Source: Euprymna scolopes
Taxonomy: Eukaryota > Mollusca > Cephalopoda > Sepiida > Sepiolidae
Length of the DNA: 32,828 nt
Direction of reading: 5' to 3'
Assembly (NCBI GenBank): GCA_024364805.1
Contig: CM044497.1
Location: 15,729,433 to 15,762,260, forward strand
In this document: positions 9,443 to 20,434 of the stretch, one piece after another
How positions within the stretch are numbered: the stretch's first letter is position 1
How the letters are laid out: each line of letters opens with the position of its first letter
Translations under genes and position numbers: made by a program
Notes under the pieces: model-generated
Database searches by the model: none
What the model saw: the letters and a program-made list of their open reading frames with translations, nothing else
What the model was told of the DNA's origin: nothing

Positions 9443-12400
9443 TGTTAAATTTTTGATTCAATCAGTTCGCCGTTAACTACGTCACGGACCGAATTTGATT
9501 CTTGACCACCATCTTGGTTACTGCGAATTGCACTCAGGATCTGATCTGAATTACGCCGCCACCTTAGTTTAACATAATGTCTCAATATTTAAGAGGTGAT
9601 GCGCTCAGACATCGTCTTTTCTTTGACAGATCGGAATTATTATTAAAAAAAAAATGATACAAAAAATTATTTGACAAAAAGGAAATTTACAAAGAAAAGG
9701 TTTTAAAAAGTGACTTTTTTTTCAAACAAAACCTGGAAGGATTGTGTTAGGTATTAGTTCGTTAATTTAGTAAGTAAGATAGAAATCGTCGCAGTTTAAC
9801 GTCGTGTCCGGGACAATTTACAATTTTTTTTGTTGTGATGTCGACTGTTCATACTTCTCTTTTTGGGTTTCTGAAAAGAGATTTATTCATGATTAGATTC
9901 CAAAAAGTTCGATATAAAATGTTTTAACTTTATTCTTTTTACAAGTTTAGTGAAAATGTCGGCTATATTATCAGACGTCACATAAGTAAGAGTAATAGTT
10001 TTTTTTACTTATTTCATCCCTTATAAAATAATATGTTATCAATATGCTTTGACCTTCGATGGATCATAGAATTATTTGCTAATAAGATACTGCTCTGATT
10101 GTCACAATGAATTACTATAGTTTTCTAGTTAGATCAGTTTTTAAAATAGATTTTAGAAGGGTGTTCAGAAAAATTTCCTCCTGCGCGGAATGGGTAAGGG
10201 CCACATATTCTGCTTCGCAAGTAGAAAGGGCAACACTTTGTTGTTTTTTAGTTTTCCAAGAGATCATAGGTCCCGTCTTTGACAGTCTAAAACAATACCA
10301 CGTTATAGTTTTGCTATCCTCAGAGTTACCCCAATCTGTGTCTGAAAATCCTTCTAAATTTAGAGGATATGTAGACTTTTTAAATATTAAAGATTGTTCA
10401 TTGGTTCCTTTTAGATAACAAATGATTTGTTTTGCACGAGAAAGTTCCTTAATTGTTGGTTTCGATAAGTTTTACGATAGCTTTGTTACAGTGTAACATA
10501 TGGCATGCCTTGTTGCGGTCATCAAATAGATAAGGTTCCCAACCATTTCTCTGTATAATCGATTATTTTTGGATTTTGTTTCGGTCTCTATATTTTTATT
10601 TATATCCAGTTCGACGGGAGTTTTACGCGGTTTACAATCTTGCATTCCGAACTTGAGCAGAATTTTTTCAATGTATCGTGATTGGTTCATAGTTATAGTT
10701 TCATTTTCACAGGTAAATTTTATACCGAGGAACCATGACAGTCGTCAAAGATTTCCATTTCAAATTTTTTATTTAATTCATTTTTAACATCTTTTAAAGT
10801 ATTGTCACAGTTTGAGGCGAGTAATATATCGTCAATCCAAAAAAACAAAAGCAACAATTTATTGCCTAAATTTTTGGTATACATGCACGCGTCTACTGAA
10901 CATTGCTTGAATTCCTGTTCTATTAAATAATTATGTAGTGTTAAATTCCAATTGTGTGCACTTTGTTTTAGTTCATATAGCGATTTATTCAGTTTTCACA
11001 AGAAATTTTTATTTTTCATTGTAAATCCCTCTGGATGGTAAATATAGATTGCACAGTCAATCGGACCATTTAAATAAGCATTTTTTACATCCATTTGATG
11101 TATTTATAAATTTTATTGAGCGGCAAGTTATAATAAAATTCTAATTGTCGTTAAATTTGTCGTTGGTGAAAATGTTGTAAAATATTCCACTCCAGAAATT
11201 TGTGAAAAACCTTTTGCAACAAATCTTGCTTTAAAAGTTGCACTGTCAGAAACTGTGATTTTTTTGGGGAAAAAACAGCGTGAAGAAATTATATTTTTAT
11301 CTGTTGCTTTTGCCATTATTTTGTATGTGTTATTTTCAGATAAAACTTTCAATACGGATACCATAGCTTGTTCCCATTCTTGGTGATTTTCTGAATTAAT
11401 CGCCTCATAATAACTTTCCGATGCGCTGTGCAACAAGTAACAGTAATCCACTGCGTAGTCTTGTATCTTTCAATTTGTGAGAAGTCTGGCATTTTTCGCT
11501 CCCTTATTGGGTATCAACATGTCAGGTTAATATTTTCGTCAGTAGTTGTGTAATTGTCATTATTAATATTTTCATTGTGATCGATTAAGATGCTAGGTAA
11601 TATTTCACATTTTTCATCCACTGGATCGCCATTTTTTAAATTTAATGTATCATTGAATTTTACACAATCTAACCCTTTTTTATAGCATTTTGGGTTGACA
11701 AGTAGATTAAATATGCTGAACTGTTCTTATCGTAACCTACGAAAATACCTTTTTCGCTTTTAGCATTTAGTTTACTGGTATTTTCTATAAATGCAAAACA
11801 ATCAGAACCAAATAGATGCATTCTGTTCATTTTAGGTTTTACACCGCAAACCGCTTCATACGGTGTTTTCCCTAGCCTCTCATTGAACAATCTATTTCTG
11901 ATATATACTGCTGCCATTAAAACGCACGTCCATAAACTATGCTCTACTTTCGATTCGATAAGTAGACATCTTGTCATCTCAAAAAGGGTTCGCCATGCCC
12001 GTTCAGCGGTGCCATTTTGGAAGGGGGAATACGGCGCAGATTTTCCGTGTTTAATTACAGTGATTAATTAATAGAAGTCCAAAGTCTTTACTAGTAAATT
12101 CAGTCCCATTGTCTGAGCGAATACATTTTACTAAGACATACGGGACAATATCAGCTAAATATTTCTTAGTGGCAATGATAGTGTCGGATTTGTTTTTTAG
12201 AAAATAAGCTATAATTAAACCGAAAAAATCATTAATAAAGTTCAAAACGTACCTTAGATTATTTCTCCCCATCGGGCTGATCGGTCGGCTAAGTAGCAAT
12301 GCACAATTGAGAGAATTTTCATAGCATTTTTGTCCGACGTTCTGCTTATATATTTTGTCATTTTCCCCTGTGCACACACATCACAAATTCGGAGATCGTC

Positions 12401-12975
12401 TGAAGGTATTATTTTCATGCCTTCGACTACATTTGGTAATTTTTTAATATCAACTGTATTGCAGTGTCCTAGAATTTTATTCCAGGTTTCCAAGTCGTGA
12501 TAGGCAGTTTTTGAGGGAACCATACTTTTTAAATAATATAGTCGGCCATTTTCTTTAATGTCAATGGGGTATATCAATTTTGATTTGTTTTGGCCAAACT
12601 TAATATTCGCGCCTTGTTTAATTGCAGCCTGCACGGAAAATATGTCTTGCTTAAATGTAGGTAAAAACAGAGCATTTTTTAGAATACAGTTACAGATTTC
12701 GCCTTTATTATTTTTTACGGATATGTTAGCATCGCCTCTTTTCAAGACTATATCATTTATTTGACTACCGTCGGTAAGTTCGTCAAAATGACTTTGTGGA
12801 TTAAAGTTTGAATCAAAATTAATAAAATCAGATTCCTTGATGATAACGTGTGCTGTAGCACCACAATCTACAATGAGATTTTTACCGTTTGTGGTATTGT
12901 CAAAGTTACATGTGAATAGAAATCTATGTTCTTCCTTAAAGTTCTCAATGTTTTATGGAGTCCATTTTAGAGCGT
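9443..12975 (-). mobile_element. Ty1/copia LTR retrotransposon fossil, 5'-truncated
   Basis: Read on the minus strand from about 12.9 kb leftwards the parts come in copia order. First is an aspartic protease piece (IVDCGATAHV), then a GAG-pre-integrase zinc region (HDLETWNKILGH, later CDVCAQGKM), then integrase with a core piece (IRSDNGTEFTSKDFG) and the copia-type C-terminus (GKTPYEAVCGVKP, FGSDCFAF, KGIFVGY). Reverse transcriptase (FKARFVAKGFSQISGVEY) and RNase H (ALSTCEAEYVALTHSA) follow. Integrase before RT is the copia arrangement. Gag and the 5' LTR are absent at the right edge. A possible 3' LTR at 9443-9815 rests only on TG...CA ends and position. The pol is decayed, with at least five interruptions, so it is an old, dead copy. 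It splits the unclassified element gene and is therefore younger than that element. Confidence 0.85.
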
Positions 12976-12979
12976 TTAT

Positions 12980-15648
12980 ACCTTCAAAGAGCCCAAGGAA
13001 AGAAATATCATGCAGGTATCTAGTTACATTGACGATTTTGCAGCTAAATTATACACCTTTATCTATTGGATAATGGTCGAGCCTGCTGAAAAGCTGAAAA
13101 CTGTAAAAAGAACCAAAGATCTTGACCGAGCAACACTGACGGTTAGCCAGAATATCATGTATGGATTCAAATCAAGTAAACAGGTAACTGGGACTGGCAC
13201 TGACTGTTCACCATGACACATGCAACAAGAGTCCGTGAAGCAAGCAAACAGCACCCTCCAGGAAGCCTTGACCACAGCTGAGGTCATCACAACATTTCAA
13301 AAATGGAGTAAACAGAAATCCCAGAATGTAATGCTTAAGGCCATGATGAGGTACTTAGATTGGGTGGAAGTAATTCTGTTCTTTGTAGCAGCAACTCGGA
13401 ATGCTGACCTGGAACTCCATCTGCAAGCTGGAGAAGCATTGAGCAAGCTGTTTTTCCCCATGGACCGCATCAAGTATAAGCGACTCTGGTCAAGATACAT
13501 CGCAGATATGCATGACTTGAAGACCAATCACCCTAAGACATTGGAGGAATTACGATCAGGTAATATATCAGCCACATAAAGTGTCATTCCCTTTGTGTCT
13601 GTTGGGCCAGACTATGCATGTGAACACTGGAACAAGCTGATGAAGACTAGCTCTGTCATCAGAGGCATCTCCAGCTATGCCAATGCTAGACAGAGATTTT
13701 TTTCTGGCCACATGAGAGCTTTCACGTTTGTCAAAAGAGTTCAATAGTCATTTTGACATGAAAGCTGACAGAATAACAAAGCATCATGAGCTTGAACCCG
13801 GTGCAGTCAAGAGAGCAAATGGTACAGTCGACAAGATCAAGAAAGCCATACTCAGCCATGAGAATCCCTTTAACACTAAAGGGGAAAAGCTGTACAATGT
13901 GATCTCTAATGCCTGCATCCCAGATGTGTACCACCGATCTTGAATGTTGATGTCATTGGACAGAAGTAGTATAAAGTTCACATGTCATAGCGGATCAATA
14001 GAGATGTCAAACTCTGGGCCCCTCTGAAGAAAGAGAACAACAAGATGTTCCTTTATGGAAACAAGAAGATTACAGTGAAACTCAGAGACAATACTGTGGG
14101 TCTGAAGAAGACCAAGGACCTGTTTGCAAAACGGACCGTACTTGCCAGGGCAAGCCGAGACATCACCCAGAAAGAGGCCATTGGAAACCATTAATTCACT
14201 CTAACACAAAGAGCACTGTTTGCTCCTGATGGAACAATGCTGCCATGCCACGACAAGTTCAAGTTAATCCATTTACTTGAGAAGCTGACAAGACAAAACA
14301 TGCCTCATGAAGACCAGTCACCTTAAGCTGGAAGTTCTAACCCCTGAGATGTAACGGATACTGGATTTACAGAACCCACATCTATTGATCAGCCAAGTCG
14401 GAAGATAGCACCGGTGTATTGCATAGTGGTTGTGCAGAAGCTGAGCAAGAAACCAGCGACTCTAGTGAAAGTAAAGGATCTGCGTGGCTGCTTCAATGAT
14501 AGACTGATGCAACTAACACGAGATTATGATGAAATCATCCTCGTTTTTGACACATACTGAACAGATTCTCTGAAGAGTGCAACCAGAGATAAACGAAGAC
14601 AAGGAAAAGCTTCTGTTCAGTATCAAGTCAGAGATGACACTAACAGCAACACATCCCAATGAGGGGGTTCCTCTTCCATGACAAGACGGAGGCTGATCTG
14701 ACTGACTATCTTGTTGCCCAAAAGGGGATCATCCAAGCTGATCATCACATCTGCCTCTGGATACACTAAGAGCAACACATACCTAGTCTTTGAAGTAAAT
14801 AACCATGAGGAAGCAGACACAGTGCTGATCGACCAGGCTGTGCTGGCTTTACAGCGAGGCCCACCTGATGCAGAGTTAGTATTTTTCTCCCCAGTTACGG
14901 GTGTTTTAGTTCAAGTCACAGCAAACTATGACATATTGCTGAAAAACACGTACATTTCTATGGCCTCTGGTTTTATACAAATTGAACCATAGTGTCGAGC
15001 TTAAGGAAAGAGCAAAGGCTTTGCCAGCCTTCCATGCGTTCACTGGGGCCGACAACACAGGGAGGTTCTCCCGTATATGCAAGACAACCTGGCTACAGAT
15101 CTACCTCAAAGCAGATGCAGATGTTTTCAATGCTCTGCAAATGCTTATGGATGAAGCAGAAGTGACAGAAGGAATTCTGTAAACACTGGAGTCCTTTGTA
15201 TTTGCAGCTTACTCGCCAAAAGGGATCAACATAAAAACAATCCCTGAACTGCGATGGCATCTGTTCTGCAAGTATACGACTGAAAGTGGCAGGCTCAGTC
15301 CAACATTTGAAGCTCTAAAGCAACATATTGTAAGAGTCCAGGCACAACCAGCCATTGCTCAGCAAATTTCAAAACTGGATCCCCTAGAAAATGGGTACTT
15401 GGAACAATTTCATGGTATTCTGAAACTAATTACCACATAGGTCCTCCCAACCCCTAAGACAATCCTTGAGATGGTCACATGCAAATGTATATTTGACTTT
15501 TCTTCTGGCAGATGTTCCTACAGATCTAATGACTTAGCCTTTACTGGCATGTGTCAGTGCACCAGCCAGTGGGGAAACGATGAAGATTCACAAGCTGTAT
15601 TGTATGAAAGTGATGTTGATAATCATGTTGATGATGATGATTATGCAT
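12980..15648 (+). pseudogene. C-terminal part of unclassified element gene, XPG/FEN-like motif and Cys-rich tail
   Basis: A long run of same-strand protein pieces is recognisable. In order they are KRTKDLDRATLTVSQNIMYG (about 13110), LDWVEVILFFVAATRNADLE (about 13360), RSGNISAT (13550), EEADTVLIDQAVLALQ (about 14810), and HAFTGADNTGRFSR (about 15035). Last is a Cys-rich tail with C-x-C, GRC and C-x-C (about 15480-15570), ending in an acidic DDDDYA. The EEAD motif followed by an HA-[FL]-TG-[AC]-D-[NT]T motif resembles the acidic I-region of XPG/FEN-like PIN-fold nucleases. The Cys-rich tail resembles CXC-type DNA-binding motifs. Both links are inference from short motifs. The gene is decayed, with many interruptions. 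Its 3' end touches the gag fossil and the right terminal repeat lies beyond. It may encode a DNA-processing protein of the element, but I cannot name it. Confidence 0.5.
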
Positions 15649-15649
15649 A

Positions 15650-16640
15650 GACTGAAATTGCTTGCCCTATGATTCAGTCCATTACACTTGTAACACTTCC
15701 ATGAAGTATCGGCCTCCTTGGGGTTAATTGGAGTCAATCGTGCAGCTAATGCAGCTTGCTCTGGAATTGTCGGGGTAGTCATTAAAATAGCACGAACGCA
15801 CGCCAGCACATGAGATAGATCCAAGTTATCCATCTGGGATGACGCCCGCAACAAGTTTTCCGCATGTTCCAGCAAATCAGCAATAAATGCACATGGCAGA
15901 CATTGATCAGATACGCTGGCAAACAGGACTGCTAGCCTGCGCGGCCCCGCCAAAAAGACGTCGACTGTTTCACCTGGTTGGAGACGACGAGCTGCGAACT
16001 ACTTCCATGGAGCAAACGGGTCCAAAGCAAACGCTGTGGACAGGGTTTTCTTTATACACCCAAAATCGGCCCGCTTTTCCTCACTTAATTACTGGTACAC
16101 TGCATAGGCGCCGCCTGACAAACGCATTGGAATTACACATTCAATGCGCTTTACGCCACTTAGCTGACATATTAGTTCAGCTTTTTCCAACCACTCCACT
16201 ATTGACTGTCCAGATTCACTGCCATCAAATATACGTATACGTTTTTGATCGAAAGCTATAATAGCCGAGATAGCTTGTCGCAGCACGAGGAAGAGAAAGC
16301 TGAGTAAGTTGTGTTAATATACACGCCAGAAATTCTTTTCAAAGTTGAACGAATCAGTTCTTTCGACTTCTGTCTTCTCGCAAACGTCGCACTCTTCACA
16401 AGCAAGTTCTTTTCAACCATCGACCCACTAAAAAAATTAAAAAAAAAAGAAAAGAAAGAAACAACTCGCAATCTTTCTTTCGGCTTGACTTTTTATAGCC
16501 GTCGGGCGAACCCAATTGTTGTGGTAATGCGAGTATCGCTCATAAACGTTTTTCTTTGTAATCTAACGGTTTCAGGTTCGCTCCCCGTGGCAGGCACGCA
16601 CAACATACTTTTTGTGCGCTTTTGCGCATGCTCGTCACAT
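15650..16640 (-). mobile_element. Ty3/gypsy-like LTR retrotransposon fossil: gag and probable 5' leader
   Basis: On the minus strand, gag-like pieces run from about 16286 to 15653. They include FDGSESGQSIVEWLEKAELI, LSGVKRIECVIPMRLSGGAY, a segment starting AGPRRLAVLFASV, and a zinc knuckle start CYKCNGLNH at the left edge. SG...WL followed by L..A...Y and a CCHC knuckle is the usual gypsy-type gag layout. Upstream (16440-16640) a TATAAAAAG box on the minus strand and a candidate start TGTGACGAGCATGCGC near 16640 suggest a short 5' LTR, which is weakly supported. Protease and everything after it are missing; the left edge abuts the end of the element gene. It is a broken, old copy with at least two breaks. 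Confidence 0.68.
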
Positions 16641-16768
16641 AGACTAGATCAAACATCTTATTATGTTTAAGATGGTTGCACAAACATTCAACGTTTACAG
16701 TTAAAAGTCATTTCAATAAAAATAACTCTGCTTTAGTATCTGACAAACTGCCAGGGTTATTAAGTTTT

Positions 16769-17215
16769 TTACCCATATGGCGGATTATGCGTTTAAATCG
16801 GGGGTACAAAAAGTGAAATGATAACTTGGACCATTGACTTCCTTGACACTAAAAATGTAGGGTTAGCAGATAAAATCAGTGTTCCAGCTTATTTAGAAGC
16901 CGGGATATTACAAAACGTACATTTTACAGCAACCAGTTTGTAAATTTCAATATGACCGCCATATACACATCTGAGAAAATTTTATAACCACCACCATTGG
17001 CTTCCTGAACCTTGAAAATGTAGGTTTAGCAGTTAAAATAAGTGTTCCAGCTTATTTAGAAGCCGAGATATTACAAAACGTACATCTTGTAAATCCAAAT
17101 GCAAACATTGATTTTCTGATTCCTGAGACAAAAACATTTCCAAAAATTTATAGGTTTGTAAATCTCCAAAAAGTTCCCACAAAAGTTAAAATTGTGCCAT
17201 TAGGAACCTGACTAG
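16769..17215 (-). repeat. Right terminal/subterminal repeat of the composite element, two tandem units
   Basis: Inverted counterpart of 7438-7690. It holds two tandem copies of an about 160-bp unit. Positions 16822-16927 and 16984-17091 both contain GTGTTCCAGCTTATTTAGAA, then GATATTACAAAACGTACAT. Each unit is associated with a CCATAT or ATGGCGG motif. The outer end is TTCCCACAAAAGTTAAAATTG then GGAACCTGACTA. Confidence 0.8.
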
Positions 17216-18827
17216 TAGCGTAATTAACCAGATTAAAATTGTTAGGCATTCTTTTTTTTTCTTTCTTACAAATTAATCTTTCGAGCATTGTTTGAAGGAT
17301 TGTTTTCTCTTTTTTGTCATGTAGCACAAATATGCATATACATACACACACACACACACATATGTATATACGCGGATATATATGGACCAAGAGTGAGATA
17401 GTGTGAGAGAGAAAGAGATATTGATATATCTTTTTGCATATTCTAGCGACACTTTTTTTTCGTCTCTGTTTTTTTTTTTTTTTTTTTTTTTGGTGTAGAG
17501 GGACACATATCTTACCATTTTTAAATAGAAGGGTTATTTTTCAATACTCTTTTTTAATCGATCGTTTGTATGTAACTGTTTTTTTGTTTATTCGTAGTGG
17601 CAAAACAATTTTTTTTCAGGTTCTGATTTTTTTTTTTTGGAGTGCGTGTTTTTGTTTGCATTTGTGCGCGCGTGTGTTGTGTGTTCCATTGGGTCTATCA
17701 TTTTTTTTACTTATTGCCACAAATATTTCTTTAGTTCGTTCAGTTTTTAAAAACTGTAGACGTTTTTTTTTTTTATTTTAGTCGTCTAGTGGTTATTATA
17801 TTCGGTTATGCCGTTGATTTTTTCAGAGTCAATATTTCGTCTAAAGGCAACATTTATAGTAGTGCCGTAATCAACTTAAAACCTGGCAGGGTGGAAATTA
17901 TTTCCATGCTGGAAAATAATATATCCTGGACATAGGGCATTACTTATAACACGATCAGCCGGTCACTGACGTGTGGCTGGTTTCACATATTATACTAAAT
18001 GTCTTAGAAGTGGTCTCGGGAAGACGTAAAGATGGCCAGTCATTAGGGTCTGTGTAAGAAAAAAAGTATACCTGCGATGTTGGATGTGCTCGGTGGCTCC
18101 TTATTCTCCCAAGATGACTTCTTCACTCTGGTGATGTTCTGGTTGGAATTTTCTTTCTTCATTCTCAGGACCGCTTCGTTGTTTCAATGAAGGCATTTAT
18201 GATAGACACAAAAAACCGACACGCGACACAATTGTAATATATGTGAAACATAACTATTTTATTTTACATTATGGATTCAATATATATTACAAAAACTTTT
18301 ACAATTTACGTATCTTCAAAACTAAACTAACTAGCCTAACTAGTGTTGGGGAGTGGGTGCTCCCCCCATTTTCGGATAGACAGGATTATGTGTGCTCACC
18401 TCATGACGGCCCGTGCAGAAAGAGAGAGAGAGAGAGAGAGAGATCTAGAAAGGGAATTATGGGAATGTATTTCTTTGTATCTCTACGCCCATGGCCAACT
18501 CACCACTCGGTGATGCTGTGGAATGTGTTAGAAATCGTGGCACTGAGAAATAGTGCCACAATTGTTTAGGTCGGTACTTCTTGTTGATTATTATTTTTTT
18601 TAGAATCTGCTACGATGTATTTAATAAGAAAATGTCTAATCTTTAATACGGTGAAGTTCTATGAGATGTCATAATTTATTATTGATTAAATATAGTCAAA
18701 TTGCTTAATTGTACAGGCACAATTACTTATATGCATATTGAATCTCATAATTATTAACAACGACGTATTACGTTACAAATAACGGAATCGATTAGAATCC
18801 ACTTGAACTCACAACATTAACTATGTA
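17216..18827. other. Low-complexity and unassigned DNA, no gene
   Basis: Positions 17240-17780 contain long T runs and a (CA)n tract at 17335-17360; the 115-codon frame at 17434-17781 is poly-F and not real. Positions 17860-18600 are more balanced in composition and contain a perfect hairpin GTGGCACT/AGTGCCAC (18536-18558), but nothing I can assign. Confidence 0.5.
18418..18442. repeat. (GA)n microsatellite
   Basis: Uninterrupted GA dinucleotides of about 24 bp, ending in AGATCTAG. Confidence 0.9.
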
Positions 18828-18831
18828 TTAA

Positions 18832-19071
18832 ACCTCTAGGGCCGCCCGTGCCATATATAGCACAATCCTAATCAGGAAGATTAGAGCCAAATAGGACAGA
18901 TATGGAACATTTAATAACTTTCAAGTTTTTAAATGAATTCACTTTTTTGTTTAGATTCATAATTCTTGATCCAATAAAATCTATAATTTCAAATTTCCGA
19001 ATTTTTATTAATATGTGTTTATAAGCATTAATATGTATTAATAAGTATCAATATTTTCAGGCCCTAGAGGG
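18832..19071. mobile_element. 240-bp TTAA-flanked MITE, piggyBac-type ends
   Basis: The left end ACCTCTAGGGCC and right end GGCCCTAGAGGG are inverted repeats, with one difference at the outermost base. Each is abutted by TTAA (18828-18831 and 19072-19075). TTAA duplication with ends starting CCC is characteristic of the piggyBac superfamily. There is no coding capacity, so it would have been moved in trans. The interior is AT-rich, with ATTAATATG/TATTAATAAG repeats. Confidence 0.8.
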
Positions 19072-19075
19072 TTAA

Positions 19076-19763
19076 AATAATGTGTATTAAGCATGAACGT
19101 GTCTTAAGATAATGTATGGGCACTTCTCCTCAACAATGTGTGAAATAGAAGCTTTTATTCAATAAAGAGTTTCTAATAAGTATAATGTATCCGAACTACA
19201 TAAGACGAAAACGTTACTCTGCTGTAAACAAGAGTACCAATATAAATATTCACGAGAAACGAAATGAGAAATTTAGAAGATATTTATGAACGCAATGTAT
19301 TCGATTTTTCTGAAATGTTACATGATAGAAAGCAAAATGCTCAATTGCGATATAATATTTTTGATATTAAACATCCTTTGTATAGATGGCTAGTGGATAC
19401 ACTATTGTTTGCTTATTTTCTATAGCATATAAATTATTTATTTAAAAGTCAAGTTATTTTAGTAAAAGTTTCATGCTTCAAGTTCTTTATATCTTCAAAT
19501 AGGTATTCATGGTGTTTGGTTTGGTTGTTTATAGGGGAAACTTAGTTTTTGGTTTCGGCTTTGAAGTACATTACTGAGTTTTGCAAAAGTAATGAAAACT
19601 ATAACGTCAATGTTTGGTACATTTTAACTCAGGAAGTTGATATCTTCAGAGATCCTTAACCGGTAGCTCTAGAAATATATTATTGCATACGTATACATAC
19701 CTGCTAATTAGAGAAATGTAAATATATTAATAGTTATTCAATTTTAAAAATGTAAAGTGACTT
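19076..19763. other. AT-rich spacer, no gene seen
   Basis: No open frame of interest. TGTAAAGTGACTTAT at about 19751-19765 is identical, in the same orientation, to the right end of the mariner copy ending at 21250. Confidence 0.45.
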
Positions 19764-19977
19764 ATATATATAGCAAGGAAAAGAATTGGGTTAAACTCTA
19801 AACGTTTTTCACCATCCTCATCATGGGCCAACGATGGCATTTTCAAACCTTTTTTAAAAAGAAAATATGGGGGAGAAATAAAAATTAATAATGACCATGG
19901 GAAGGAGTAATTTACAATTATAATAAAATATATGTACAGGAACAGTGGGGGGAAAGGATAAAATGAAATGAATTAAC

Positions 19978-20021
<44 letters not shown>

Positions 20022-20241
20022 AATATTATTTAAAAAAATGATATATATATTAACATATCACGAATGGGGAATGATAATTAGTGTATAAATATACGGGGAG
20101 AACAAAAAAGGGGAAAAAGAAGTGGGGGAGCGAAACATTTTCTTTTTTTAAAATGTTTGTAAATGCAATCGTTGGCCCCTGATGAGGATGGCAAAAGATG
20201 TCTAGGTTTTAAAAGAATTCTTTTTTCTGCTATTTATAAAT
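19764..20241. mobile_element. Foldback element, about 100-bp inverted arms around a (TA)n core
   Basis: Left arm 19764-19866 and right arm about 20136-20241 are inverted repeats. Shared blocks are TAGCA(A/G), AAAGAATT, CCATCCTCATCA.GGGCCAACGAT and TTAAAAA(A)GAAAAT. The interior has a (TA)n tract (19981-20018) and purine-rich stretches. Read outward, each arm has a TGATGAGGATGG core followed by a GAAAA or CAAAA stretch. This recalls a decayed hammerhead but lacks a stem II. It could be an inverted pair of Penelope-like termini. No TSD was fixed. Confidence 0.65.
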
Positions 20242-20434
20242 TTAGTACCATATTTTAGTTTCTCTTTTCAGAATTATAAAATAGAACTTTTTGAAAGTTT
20301 ACAACAGAACAACAAGTGAAGATGGTTGAATTTTCCTTTAAAAATGGACGCTCTATATTGAAACGCAAAGATTTTACATACGCTATTTAAGTGTTCGTCA
20401 TCTTCCTACTAGGCATGAAAAAACGAACTCGTTT

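Larger units (their letters stand above)
7438..17215 (+). mobile_element. Large TIR-bounded composite element with nested insertions (unclassified)
   Basis: The outermost bases TAGTCAGGTTCCTAATG at 7438 are mirrored at 17215 (read on the minus strand: TAGTCAGGTTCCTAATGG). Similarity continues inward for about 250 bp on the left and 450 bp on the right. TA abuts GTCAGG at both ends, which would fit a TA target site. Inside, on the plus strand, are two pieces of one unclassified ORF family (7912-8957 and 12980-15648). Between them are a GC-rich repeat and a minus-strand copia fossil, and after them a minus-strand gypsy-like gag fossil. Without the nested material the host element would be roughly 5 kb. 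I do not recognise a standard DDE transposase in it. The inverted ends and the inward-facing gene are seen in the sequence; that this is a single mobile element is inference. It could instead be two copies of a terminal repeat flanking unrelated DNA. Confidence 0.6.

Noticed and set aside
10107-10787. Plus-strand frames across the copia region
   Set aside because: Antisense shadows of the RT/RNase H region on the minus strand.
13636-13660. CTGATGAAGAC as a hammerhead core
   Set aside because: It is part of the coding remnant of the element gene and lacks GAAA and stems.
16518-16595. Pol III-like boxes (GTGGTAATGCGAG ... GGTTCGCTCCC)
   Set aside because: B-box-like and spaced plausibly, but no cloverleaf forms. 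The stretch lies in the probable leader of the gypsy-like fossil.
17434-17781. 115-codon plus-strand open frame
   Set aside because: It is mostly Phe and Leu codons from poly-T runs, with no domain; a low-complexity artefact.
17780-17850. tRNA-like start GTCTAGTGGTTA
   Set aside because: It resembles a Glu/Asp tRNA A box, but no B box, anticodon arm or acceptor pairing could be formed.
18536-18580. Perfect hairpin as a second Helitron 3' end
   Set aside because: The hairpin GTGGCACT/AGTGCCAC is clear, but it is followed by TTTAGG rather than CTRR, so there is no terminus.
20180-20215. CTGATGAG on the plus strand as a second hammerhead
   Set aside because: There is no GAAA in this arm (it reads CAAAA), and the 7-base space before it in the other arm cannot form stem II. 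Kept only as a similarity note.
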